This document shows, one piece after another, positions 31,417 to 42,472 of a DNA stretch of 64,000 nucleotides. Every line of letters begins with the position of its first letter. Position 1 is the first letter of the stretch. Under the pieces are notes generated by a model. The model was given only the letters and a program-made list of their open reading frames with translations. It did no database searches and was not told where the DNA came from. The stretch is taken from the NCBI GenBank assembly GCA_001692895.1, contig KV748212.1:806001-870000 (forward strand), in the 5' to 3' direction. Position numbers and translations under genes: made by a program. The DNA comes from Cenococcum geophilum 1.58. Lineage: Eukaryota > Ascomycota > Dothideomycetes > Gloniales > Gloniaceae.

Positions 31417-31441
31417 GGTTATAAGCCCGGCTGCTCTAACC
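31417..31441 (+). promoter_or_regulatory. C2 primer site, probable half-tRNA type
   Basis: Directly after the LTR stands GGTTATAAGCCCGGCTGC followed by TCTAACC. Its complement reads GGTTAGAGC (a tRNA D-arm), then a stem and the loop CTTATAA, which has anticodon UAU. The site is therefore complementary to the D-arm and anticodon stem-loop of an isoleucine tRNA rather than to a 3' CCA end, as in Drosophila copia and yeast Ty5, which use a cleaved half-tRNA. The same site occurs in C2b at 45307-45331. Confidence 0.7.
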
Positions 31442-31624
31442 TCAACCAAATCTCGATCAATTTTCGACTAAAACGCCAAAATCTGACCTCGACCAAATAT
31501 CAATCAATTGTTGACCAATTTTTTAATTAAATCTGAACTAGATCTTAAGTCAATTTCATCTCTATTTCACTTTCACTTGAATTTCATTTTAGTTAAATCT
31601 TAATTAAATCTTATCTAAATCTTG
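31442..31624 (+). other. C2a leader, first part
   Basis: This is untranslated leader without a gene, rich in AAATCT and CAAAT words and continuing at 33796 to the gag ATG at 34001. CTAAATCTTG at 31615-31624 is the left target duplication of the inserted LINE. Confidence 0.7.
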
Positions 31625-33785
31625 TTTTTTTTTTTTTTATTTTTTTTTATATATATCCGATTGTATTATACTACGTATAATACTGCGTATACAGCCTCTA
31701 GGCTATGGCGCTATAGTTCTATATACATAAATCCTTTCTAGGCAGCTTAATATGTACTAGTAGCTATATCCTAGTAGTTTATAAACTCCTAAACTAGGAG
31801 TTTATAGTTCCTTAGTAATCCCTAAGTTCCTATAACTACTAGGGAATAAGAAAACAGTAGGAAAAACTATGAAATCCTAATACCTGTCCCTGTCCTTTTG
31901 CAATTTATTCTGTCCTTTTACTCTCTAATATCTTTTTAAGAGCCTAGTAGGAGTTGCCTCCTTCTANAATCCTATCTGTTTTATTCTTCCATAGAATCTT
32001 CTTTACGTACTAGTTTAGCTGCTTTAAGAGTCTTACAGTCTTTACTATTAGCAAAGTGTTTTTCTTTATAATTAATATAAAGAGGGGTGGTATGCTGGCA
32101 AGGCTTGCCTATTATTATACAGGTAGAACAGGAATAGTCTTTAGATAAATATGCAGCTGTACAGTATCTATAGGCTCTAGTAGAGCACCTGTCTCCTATA
32201 TGGCCAAATTTTTAGCAGCTTATACACTGCGTAGTAGGAGAGACTTTAAGGTATTTTACTACCTTAGTAGCTGTACCTGCAATTAATATCTCTTTTTGCT
32301 TAAGGATTTCTTGTCTTTTTTCTTTGTTCTCTATAGTAAAAACTATAAAGCTAAATCTAGTCTGTAGATTGTGTCTTTTTTTACTAGATAAGATCCATCT
32401 AGGTAGTTCTTATATCCTTATAGGATTAAAGGTCTTGATTTCTTCTTTTAGAAGCTTAGAGCCTCCCTCTCCTAGAAAAGGTAGGGTGGGAACCCCATAG
32501 GCTATAATTTGAACCCAGGGTTCTAGTTTTTGTTCTCTTTAAAAGGTAAAGCAGTTATACCAAATATCCTTATACTTAACTAGGAAATCTGCATTATACT
32601 CTTCTATAGTTATAAGGAGAATATTTTNTTTCCCTTTAGTTCTAGCTATAGACGCTAGCACTGGCTTTTCNACCTNCAGTTTTNATATNAATAGTTNATT
32701 GACTTTNTTTCGTATAGAGAAGGTATCTANAGGTTNGTCCTTTTNGTCTATAATTAGGACTAGCTTCCTTTCTTATAGCTGCTTTTTCTTACTTCTAGTA
32801 GAAGTAGTACTCCTACTAGAAGNAGAAGGGGTAGGAGATGGTAGTGGTGGGGANGGTAGAGAGGACGAAGTAGGGAGGTCCTTCTTNAGTCTCTCTGNGT
32901 AGGTTTCTTTAGTAGAGGCTACCTCCTTACGGAGAGCTCTTACTTCTTCTACTAGTCCTTTTAGGACCTTATTTGCCTTTTCTTTTCTTTTTTTTCTTCT
33001 TCTTCTTCTTTTTATGTAAAGGGTTTTTCTCCTAATAGGATACTTCGTGTATAGTACACTAGCTATTTAACTTATTCTTTTATTTTTTTTTTTCTTCTTC
33101 TTCTTCTTCCAGCCCTTTATAGGCCTGGGTTAGGCTTTCTAGGGCGAAGCTTAGATGTTGTTCTAGAGAAGGGGAATAGGAAGGGGAATAGGAAGGCATA
33201 TTAGCCGTACTATCCGTAGTAGTTATTGGTTTTATTGTCTTTTTTGCAGGTTTTTGGTTTTCTTTTTTAGGAGAAGACTAAGGATGTCCTCTTTTTTCTC
33301 CTATCCTAAACGGGCTAGGGGAAGGAGAAGGGGGAGAAAAAGTAGATGTAGAATCCTCATTACTTATTTCTATAGGAGGTTTTTTTTTAGACCTATTAGG
33401 CCTTGGCATTTTGTATCTTATAGGGGGGTTTCCTAGTTTTTACTACCCTTATACCCTTTCTCCTTACTAATCCTACTAGAAGATTTCTGGGGAGATTAGG
33501 CTAAAAGGTAGTAGAAAATCTAGCCTCTATATTCCGTGGTTTTGGTATTTAGTTTTGGTGTTCCTGTCCGTGCCTCGCTTATAAGCTAGGACCACCCCTA
33601 AGAAGAATTTTCTGTTAGGGGAAAGGGGGTAAAACGACAAATAAATCCACCTCTAGCTCGCTAGGCAGTAAGAATTGGGTCTTAAAAGTTGGAAAATCGA
33701 TTGTTTTTGATGGTAAGATGGGTATGCGTAAGTTTTGAAGTGTGGCGCTACCTTTTGGTAAGGTTGCATGTGTGGTGAAAGGTGC
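31625..33785 (-). mobile_element. ORF1-only LINE, copy 2 (inside C2a leader)
   Basis: This is a full unit of 2161 bases on the minus strand. Its poly-A end appears as the T run at 31625-31646. The flanks CTAAATCTTG (31615-31624) and CTGAATCTCG (33786-33795) are a 10-bp target duplication that has since diverged by two transitions. Its ends and content match copy 1 at 5617-7767 and copy 3 at 42473-44635. It has only ORF1. Scattered ambiguous bases at 31967 and 32629-32898 mark places where the assembly could not choose between copies. Confidence 0.88.
31985..33409 (-). pseudogene. LINE ORF1 protein with zinc knuckles (copy 2)
   Basis: The frame opens at ATG 33409 on the minus strand (MPRPNRSKKKPP) and parallels copy 1: a Ser/Pro/Lys-rich head, a Glu/Lys-rich coiled coil near 33100-32960, a globular middle and CCHC knuckles near 32220-32040. 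Stop codons are fewer than in most elements here but still break it. It would be an RNA-binding particle protein. Its partner reverse transcriptase is not encoded in the unit. Confidence 0.72.
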
Positions 33786-33795
33786 CTGAATCTCG

Positions 33796-36564
33796 TTTAA
33801 ATCTTAATCGAATCTTGATCGAATCTAAAGTATATCATTTTGATCTATCTGTTCACTTAATTTTATCTATCTATCCAAATCATATCATTCGATTTTACTT
33901 GTCCAAATCCTATCATTCGATTCTACTTGTCCAAATCCTATTATTCAATTTTATCTGTTCAATCCTATCGTTCAATTATATTTATCTATTCGCAGATAAA
34001 ATGTTAGACAAAATCTCAATCGAAAAGCTTATTGGGCAATCCAACTACGAAGTCTGGAGCCTTCGGGTCCAATTACTTCTCGTAAAAGGATTGCTTAGTA
34101 ATACTATAGAAGAAGGAGTCACCCTAAAAGGGGAAATTGACTAAAAAGCCTTAGCTAATATAAGGCTAATAATTGAGGATGGACCTCTCTTGCAAATACA
34201 GTACTCCAAAACAGCTCTGAAAGCATAGAAACTGTTAAAAAATCTCTACAGCCCAAAAGGGTTTAGCTCGGAATTCTTAATCTGCAAAAAGCTTTTTAAG
34301 ACCACCTTATCTAAATACTCTTCTATGGAGGAGTATTTAAATAAAGTAAAGCAACTTACCAACCAATTAAAAGCCAAAGGCATAGAATTGCTAAGTTAGG
34401 TAATTGTTGCTTGGGTTTTAAATAACCTAACTAGTCCTTACGAGGGATTCGTTATAATAGTTACCTAATCTTATAGAACCAATTCTAGTACTATCAACTT
34501 AGAAAACCTGTTTTCTAACTTATTGGACGAATCTAGAAGATAGGTATCTAAAGATTAGGAAATAGCCTTGGTTATAGGGTCTAGATAATGTAAGAAGTGT
34601 AGAACAACTACGCATTTTATAAAGGACTGTTTTTATCTATTTTTCCTAAAAAGGCCCTAAAAGGCTTCAAAACTAAGCACCAATATGAGCCAAAACCTCA
34701 AGAAGCTCTCGTGTCTATAAATACTAGTAATAGCTATCCTAGTAATGTAGAAGATGATTTCGAAATCGATCTTGATCTAATGGATACCAAAGAGGTACTT
34801 ATTACTAATTAAACCCCTAATTAAAATGGAGCTAATTTTGTATTAGACTTAGGAGCTACTAAGCATCTAATAACCAAAAAGGAATACTTTACAAGCTATA
34901 AAGATTCCTATAGGAAAATTGGTTGGGGAACTGATGCATTAATTAATTATATTGGAATTGAAAATGTTAAATTAGGAAATAAAGGAAACAAAATTGTATT
35001 AGAAAACTGCAGATATACACCCAATTTTCAATACAATCTTATCTCTGTTAGTAAGCTAGATCAGCTTAGCTATAAAATTGTAGTTAAGGGTGGTTAAGCC
35101 TATATATACAAAAATAAACAACTACTTATCTTAGCTATGGGAAGAAACTCCCTGTACTATATAAATATAGCACAAAACAATCTGCCTAGTGAAAAGACTA
35201 AGAAGGTTAAAAGCAAGTAAATAAATAAAATTGAGCCAACAAACAAAATTAATTTGCTTAAATAAACAGATAAAATTAAACTTTGGCACCAAAGAATGGG
35301 CTATATAAATCCTATTTTACTACAAAAGACTCTAGGTCTTTAATTAAATATTATATTTAACAAATACGAAATTTGTATAAAATTAAAGCTAACAAGTTAG
35401 CAAAATAAAGAAATTATACTAAAAGCAAAAGTTTACCTAAAAAAGGTAGTAACTAACTTATATAGACCAATATCCCCTAAAACTATAAATGGTGAAAGAT
35501 ATATCATTTTCTTCCTAGACTTAGCTACTAGATATTTAGAATTCAAATTACTGAAATCTAAATCAGAAGCCTATAAAGCTTTTATAGAATTTAAAAATCG
35601 GGCTAAAAATCCATTAAAAAGGAATATATAATACCTGAAATTAGATTAGGGGGGTGAATTTATAAACAAAAGGTTTAAAGGAGCCTGCTTTACATACGGT
35701 ATTGTTTAGTAATATTCGGCTGCTTATACCCACAAATAAAATAGGTTAATAGAACGAATAAATCGAACAATACTAGAAAAGGTATACTGTATTTTATTCA
35801 CTGCAAAACTACTAAAGAACCTTTAGGGGAAAGCAGTAAGCACAGTAGTTTACCTATACAATAGGACTCCACATAGTTAATTGCAATTTAAAACGCCTTA
35901 TAAAGCACTTTATAATACAAAACCAGATATTACAAATATTAAAGTATTTAGATTAATTGCGTATTATAAAAATTAAGCTAAAGGACTTAAAAAAACTAGA
36001 GCCTAGAGCTAAAAAGGCGATATTACTTAGTTTTAGAAATAATCTTTACAGATTATATGATATAGATTTAAAAAGGCTTACTTGGGCTAGAGATATCAAA
36101 ATACTGGAAAACCAGTTTTATAATTTTAATACTAGCAAAGAAGCCGACCTAGAAGTCAACAAAGAAAGTCTATTTAATTTAAACCAAAGTAAACAGATAA
36201 ATAAACAAAATTAAGCTATCAAATAAAATCGAGCTATTAAACAAAATTAATCTATTAAACAAAATCAATCTACCAGACAAAATCAATCTGTTAGACAAAA
36301 TTAAACCAGATAAAATTAAATATTAAGGATAAATTAATCTATTGAATTAGAGGATAATGATATAGACGAACTAGCTCTTCTAGGAACCAATCAAAATAAA
36401 CTAAAGTCCTATAGAGAAGCTATAAAATCGCCTAATTGGCCAAATTGGTAAATAGCGATGGGTGTAAAAATTGATTAACTTAAAAAACAAAAGACCTAAA
36501 ATATCGTTAATCTACCACCCAATAGAAATGCTCTAAAAACTTAATAAGTGTATAAGATTAAAAC
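33796..36564 (+). pseudogene. C2a leader end, gag, protease, integrase
   Basis: After the rest of the leader, gag begins at ATG 34001 (DKISIEKLIGQSNYEVWSLR) and includes a CCHC knuckle near 34589-34631. Protease is marked by LGATKHLITK near 34850-34880, a pre-integrase domain by LWHQRMGYINP near 35280-35315, and integrase by FLDLATRYLEFKLL near 35510-35550 and following. Reverse transcriptase starts near 36400 (SYREAIKSPNW). This is standard Ty1/copia order. It is a fossil with many breaks. Confidence 0.8.
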
Positions 36565-36849
36565 AGATTAAAATAATAATAAATTCAATTTACCGCCCGT
36601 CCCGGTCCCCCTAGTGGGTCTACGCAGGCTAATACCTTCTATAGGAAAAACTCTATCTTAGAGAAAACCCGATCGCGGGCCGCGCTGGAGAGACGACGGC
36701 GTTCCGATATCGGGGCGCCGGCGACTCGCCTTCTACCTGGCTTAAAGTCTGCATATTAAGCCAACTAACCGCGCTTCGCGGACGATCTCACACTGCCCCT
36801 TCTTCCCTTATCCTTTTACCCATATCCTTTTACCTATATTCTTTTACCA

Positions 36850-39800
36850 GTCCTCTAAGCTTTAAAAGGGCTAGTATCCCCTTATATCCTCTACATCTAT
36901 TGCCTTTATAGCCCGGAACTAGGCTAAAGTACCTAACTGTATTAGCCACTTTACAGCTACTTAAGCACTTCTTTTATTGTTTAAGACGTCTTAGAGGTAT
37001 TTAGAGGCACATTATACTATAAGGTCCGCCCTTTGGTATTATAGACATTGGAATAGTATATAGTGTACTATCTGCCTTATCCAACCACATTCGCACCGTG
37101 GGAGAATTTCTGGTACACCAATAGATGCAAGCTATACGTTAAGCCCTATTACCTCTATACGAAGGAGAAATAGTACTATAGCCTCTGCTTTTATTAGATC
37201 TTTATATAATGGGATTATAAGTTTCCCCCATAGGGTCTTCCACGTAGTTTCTGTGCGGTTTTTGGCCTTTGCCTGCCACCGTCGGCGCCATTCTAGGTCT
37301 ACCCATTTCACGATAAGGGTAATTTCCCGCCAGCGGTGCTGGTGGCCTCCTATGCGGTAGCGGCGTTCCGTCTACGCTCTACCGGCGCTCCGCTAGCTAT
37401 GCCTATAGGGGTTCATTACAGCTTCCTACTCTACACAGTCCTTCTAGTGTGCAAGAAACCCCTATATTTTATTCTTATAGTCCTTTACGCGGTCCCTAAG
37501 CACTTCTAGTAGTACTAGTGGCCGTCTTATTTTCCGCCGGCGCTTTATTAGTGTTTTCTAGATACCCTTAAGTACCTCTACTAATTCCTTTTCTACCCTA
37601 TCAAAAGCTGTCTTAGCAGCTCTTTAGAGGGCTATCATTTTAATATAGAGTTGGATTGGGGGAATGGCCGCTTCCTTCTCGATTGCAGCTATTAGTATTC
37701 GCCGGTATACTCCTATAACCCTACGGAGGCATTAATTCTAGACTTTCTATAGCAGTTTAAGCAAGCTTTTCGCTAGCATTCCGCCGTCGTCCTATACTCC
37801 CCACACTTGGGCGCTATACAGCATCGCTGGTCGGACGGTGGCTGTGTATAGGAGGCGCGAGCGGCGCATTGATAGGCCCCATGTAGACGTAGTGATTCTT
37901 AACATCGCTTCAAAGGCTGCTAATCCTTTAGTTACTGCCTTCTTAATCTATTCTTTCCACTAAAGCTTAGGGTCCACCCAAATCCCTAGGATTCGCATGC
38001 TGGTTTTCTAGGGAGCTATCTCGCAGCCGGCGATACGCACGGTGGACGCAAGGTCTGCAGTGGCGTGGCGCCGTCGCCTTGTAAAGTGCATAAGCTAGTA
38101 CCTTTTAGGGGCGAACGCCGCGCCGTGTCGGTTTGCCTATACAGTATAGTAGTTATAGGCGGCTTCTAATCGTTGATAGTTCTCTACCGCGGAGTCCCCC
38201 CAGATAATAAGATTTATGTCGTCTATAAAGCCAAACCCCAGCGTGCCGCTATTAGGACTCTAGAATTTCTCTAAAAGTTCTAATATAAAAAATAGAAACA
38301 GAATTAGCAATAAGGGAGACCTCTAGGGGATGCCTGTCTATATCTAAATCCAATTGCTCTTATATTCTATAAACTTAATGCAGGTCTTATATACTATTAG
38401 GAAGCTTTATATAAAGTCTATAAGCCACTTTAAAAAGCCCTTTCTTTTTAGAATATAGAGGAGCCTTTTATAGGACACGTTATTAAATACTCCTGCTAGG
38501 TCTAGGCTTAGCATTAACACCACACACCTACGGCGCGTTCGCCACGCTATCTGTATATAAGAGCTAAATAGTCCTACTACTAATAGTATAGATCGCTTGC
38601 GCCTTACTCCCATCTAGTTCCAAGGGAGTAGACTATGCTCTTCCGCTGCTTCTAATATAATATTAGCTACGTACTTTTCTAAGACTTTTACTAGCGTATT
38701 TTTAAGGGCAATTAGTCTATAGCTACTTAGGAGAGAGTAGTCTTTCTTTCCTTTTTTGCGTAATACTATAGTTATAGATTCTTTAAGACTTTCTGGTATT
38801 GTTCCATTAGTAAAGCAGTAGCTAGCTACTTCTACTAAGTCTTTTATAATAACTAGGGCAACTACTTTAAGAACTTCATTTAGTATACCATCTAGCCCTA
38901 AGGCTTTTCTATTTAGAAGGCTCCTAATTAGCTTGCCGATTTCTTCTATTAAGATAATAGGGCTAATATTAAGTGCTCTTTATTCCATTATTGCCTCTAT
39001 CTTAATATCACTAAGGTCCACTATTCCAGTCTTAGGAAAGAATTTAGCTGTAAGGATGTCTGCTTTTATAGTATTATTATCTATTAAGGGGTCCTCGATA
39101 GACCTCCTAAGGTCTAGTAAATAGGGGTCCGCCTTTATTATACTTACTTTTTTACTCCATTTTAATAGGATCTAAAGTCCTTTATTATAGGGTTTTAATT
39201 AATCCTTAGTAAGTTTATAAATAAAGCGCCTCTAGTTATTATAACTAACTCTCCTAGTTTCTTTCTAGAGTTAATTACTTAGTATTAGGTATCTTTACAA
39301 GTCTTAGGGGTCGTTATAGTCCTAGTACTATCGCCGCGCCTAGTAGGCGCTAGCGTGGAGCTATATAGCATTTAATAACCATTCTTAGCGGGCCTACTAG
39401 CTAGGTTATACTTACGGGCAGTATTCTTTAAGTGCTTATTTAATCCCTTCCTAAAGGGCTTAAAGGGGGTCTTTAGATGTAGCCTAGTTAAGCCCCTAGA
39501 TGCTTTAGAGGAGGCCCTATATAAGTCTAGTTTTTTAATAGTAAGGCGCCGGCGTTTCGCTGGCGAACAGCCGGCGTTATTAATTTAGATATAGATGGGT
39601 ATATAGTCTCTTATAAGGGCCTATTCCTTAACTATACTACAGAAGTTAACTCTTCTATATAGATTTGGAGATATAAATATAAGGTTAATTATACTCTCCT
39701 ATTGCCCTCTTTTCCATATAGGCTCTCCTTTTAGTATAGCGAGTATAAGACCTTTGGCTTCGGTTTCGGCCAGCAGGCATTCCGCCTATTCTTCGCTAGC

Positions 39801-40240
39801 TATATACTTTCCGCCCTACCTTAGGTAGTAGGCATTAAAGTCGCCTATAAGTACGATTTCTCCCTTAGCTTCCTTAATAGCCGTTTTAACCTCCGGCCAT
39901 GTCCTAATCTAAGGGCCATCTTCGCGCAGGTTATAGACGTTAATAATTATAATCTCTAGCCCCTCTAGGCGCACCCAGAGGGCTATAATAAAGGGGCCGT
40001 ACTGTCTACGCTTCTAGTACGCGGCATTAATATTCCAGCTAATTATAAAGCAGACTTTTATTATAGGGAGGGCGTTATATATAAGTATGAATCCCCTAGG
40101 GCAGTATATTAATTTAGTATACCTATTAAATACCGGCTCCTAGACTGCAAGGACCTAATAGTCCACCAGTATAACGCTGTTAAAGAAGGGGCGACACACC
40201 CCTTAATTTGCATTTCCGCAGTTATACTAAATAATTATAC
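36850..40240 (-). pseudogene. LINE-B ORF2: endonuclease and reverse transcriptase
   Basis: Minus-strand ORF2 is an APE-type endonuclease followed by reverse transcriptase, the enzyme of target-primed insertion. The endonuclease shows IGDFNAYYL near 39835-39865. In the reverse transcriptase, motif A reads LSLDLAGVFNNVSYKRLLYILKRKG near 38510-38440 and the catalytic motif reads FIDDINLI near 38205-38230, with both aspartates kept. Near 37115-37040 the C-terminal knuckle CECGWIRQIVHYILFQC is intact. An open stretch without stops covers 38407-38613. Elsewhere TAG/TAA stops, many in contexts that fit CAG, CAA or TGG before RIP, break the frame, so it is not functional. Limits are approximate. Confidence 0.8.
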
Positions 40241-40259
40241 ACTTATTTATTTAGGGTGG

Positions 40260-41680
40260 GTATAGGCTCATCCATGTCTATATCCTGCTCCTCTTTATTT
40301 TCACTAGTTACTATTATTACTCTATTAGCACGCAGCCGGAGCCTTAATTGCGATCTATCTCTACTTACTTTATTAATAAAAGATAGTTTACCTGGTCCCC
40401 GTTTAAGTGGTTATTCTTAAATCCCTAATAGTTCTCATCCTTTTTTTTTATTAGTAATGATTATAAAGTTTCCTAGTATTAGGGGTGGGTGTAATATTAT
40501 TTCTATGGCTTCTTATATACAGAGCAACTGCGTTAAAAGGGCCATTCTTTTTATTTAGATACCCTTAAGGTAGCTTTAGAAAGTCCTACACTCCTTTCTT
40601 TGCCATACTTTATAGGCTTTACCGCGATTAACGCAGGATACCCTTTCTTTAGGGCAATCTGTAGTGCTATATAGCCCTATACATTATCCGCATTTTATTT
40701 ATTTTCTACATACGCTTTATATATATCCCTATTAATTATATCTATAGCATTGCTTTATAATTAGGCTATTCTTAAATAGCCTAGTCTTAAAAAGCTAAGA
40801 TTTAACAACTATCCCGCTTTTTATAATTTTATACTAAATTGCTTAGGTTAGGACGCCAATTATAAGTATTCCTCTAGTCTTCTTAGGTTCTCTTTAGGTA
40901 CTACTAGGGCTTTCTTAGCGTTTCGCCTACGCTTTAGGGTCGTATAGCTATTAGATCCAGCTAATAGCTACTCTAGGCATAAGGCGCTTTATAGCTTCGC
41001 AGATAGATTAGGTTAATTCTAAGTTATCTACATTCCTTCCGCTATTAATTAGGGTCTTAAGTAGGACCCTAGGTACTTCTAAAAGGTAGTCTTTTCTTAG
41101 TATTTTAAGTCCTAGCGTATCTAGTCCGTTTAAGATTTAATCCTTTATTATTTAGGAGGGGACATAAACGTCTATATCCCCGCTATTAAGGGTACGTACG
41201 GCATATGCGCTTAGTATTATTCTCTAAATATTCTTAAGAAGCTCCCCTAGTTCGTGGCCCTGGGGCTCCTTAAGCCGGACGCGTACGGTCGCTCTCTGTG
41301 GTGCCGCAACTACGTTTACTATGCGGGCCGCTTACGCAGCGACGGCTGCCTAGGTCTGGCCCTATACCAAAGGAACTCCTAGACCTAGGGGTCCTCCTTT
41401 ACACATTTCCTTTTAGATTTTTGTAATGCTAGCTTTAATCTAGTTAAGCTAGGCCTTAATCTTCTTCTCTTAGGTTATCTGACGCGTTAAGAGGGTTTTA
41501 ACGCGTTGTATTACCTCTTAAACAGCAACAAGTATCTAGTATTATAGGGTTTCTTCCTCCTCTTTTATAAGATCGTCTTTAATTTATCCAAGTGTTTCCT
41601 TTAGTTTTTACCATTACTGGTTAAGCTGGCAGCTGTCCTTTCCGTATTATTGCCCGCCTGGTTTATAGTTTAGCTCCCTC
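40260..41680 (-). pseudogene. LINE-B ORF1: zinc-knuckle RNA-binding protein
   Basis: The likely start is the ATG near 41680 on the minus strand. The C-terminal part has a knuckle array near 40680-40560 (GLYSTTDCPKERVSC, then KVWQRKEC), as in Tad1-clade ORF1, which coats element RNA. The N-terminal half (41600-41000) reads a charged, low-complexity region. It lies upstream of ORF2 on the same strand with little space between. Several stops interrupt it. The exact frame borders are uncertain. Confidence 0.6.
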
Positions 41681-41931
41681 GCATCGCGATTTTCGTGGCT
41701 CCAGCGGGAAGCTTACGCCCCTCCGTCGTCCCCTATGCTACAGATGGAGGCGACGTGGTTTTATGGGGTCTCTCGGTGCGGGGAATGGGATTCCGATATC
41801 GGATTGCTTTATTAAGTAGTTTTTAGGCTGGTTTCGCTGCTGTTACGGCTTTAAGCAGGAAGAATAAACTAAAAGATAATACTATAATAAGTTATAGTAA
41901 AAGTAGAAATATAACTAATTTAAAAAGGAAT
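41681..41931 (-). other. LINE-B 5' leader
   Basis: This noncoding stretch upstream of ORF1 is richer in G+C near 41690-41800 than most of the window. It holds TTCCGATATCGG at 41791-41802, matching 36702-36713 near the 3' end. An internal promoter is usual for such elements, but no specific motif was recognised. Confidence 0.5.
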
Positions 41932-41943
41932 AGATTAAAATAA

Positions 41944-42472
41944 CTAAATAATTAAATATAAAGCTAGATGGGTAGTAAAAGGCTTTAGTTAGCAATATGG
42001 CATAGATTATAAAGAAACCTTCGCAAATACTTGCCGCCCAGAAGTGTATAAAATGCTACTATATTTAGCAGCTTACCATAATTAGGAAATAGTATAATGG
42101 GACTTTAAAAATGCGTTTACGCATGCTAATATAGACAAAGAGCTATATGTAGAATAACCAGAAGGTGTTACTGTAATACNNAATAAGGTATATAAATTNA
42201 ATAAAGCTNTATATNGCCTAAAACAATNACNAANAATATGGTATAACCACCTAGCAAATAACCTTAAAAAAGAAGGATTTTATCCTATCTTTGCAGATCA
42301 GGCAGTATTTAAAAATAATACACTAGGCATTATAATAATCTACTATATAGACGATCTATTAGTATTTGGCCGAAATATTAAATAAATAAATAAAATCCAA
42401 ACAAAACTAGGTAAAGACCTAGAATTGATAAATTTAGGACCAGTTTCCTATTTCCTAAATATAGAAATTACT
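41944..42472 (+). pseudogene. C2a reverse transcriptase, middle part
   Basis: The copia reverse transcriptase resumes after LINE-B with YKETFANTCRPEVYKMLLYLAA near 42020-42075. It then runs through DFKNAFTHANIDKELYVE near 42105-42150 and the catalytic IIYYIDDLLVFG near 42335-42370. It is a fossil with breaks. The ambiguous bases at 42180-42235 are assembly gaps. ATAGAAATTACT at 42461-42472 is the target duplication of the next LINE. Confidence 0.78.

Larger units (their letters stand above)
36577..41931 (-). mobile_element. LINE-B: Tad1-like LINE, near full length
   Basis: This 5.35-kb non-LTR element lies on the minus strand inside C2a reverse transcriptase. AGATTAAAATAA occurs at both edges (36565-36576 and 41932-41943) as a 12-bp target duplication, although the flanks are A/T-rich and the exact edges are uncertain by a few bases. 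The order on the minus strand is 5' leader, ORF1 with zinc knuckles, ORF2 with endonuclease, reverse transcriptase and a C-terminal Cys/His motif, then a G+C-rich 3' end closing in TAAATTGAATTTATTATT. It is one of the better-preserved elements here. The ten-base palindrome CCGATATCGG stands near both ends. Confidence 0.85.

Noticed and set aside
31417-31441. A tRNA gene fragment
   Set aside because: The tRNA-like word is complementary to a tRNA, is only 25 bases long, and occurs right after the LTR in two C2 copies; a primer site explains it better.
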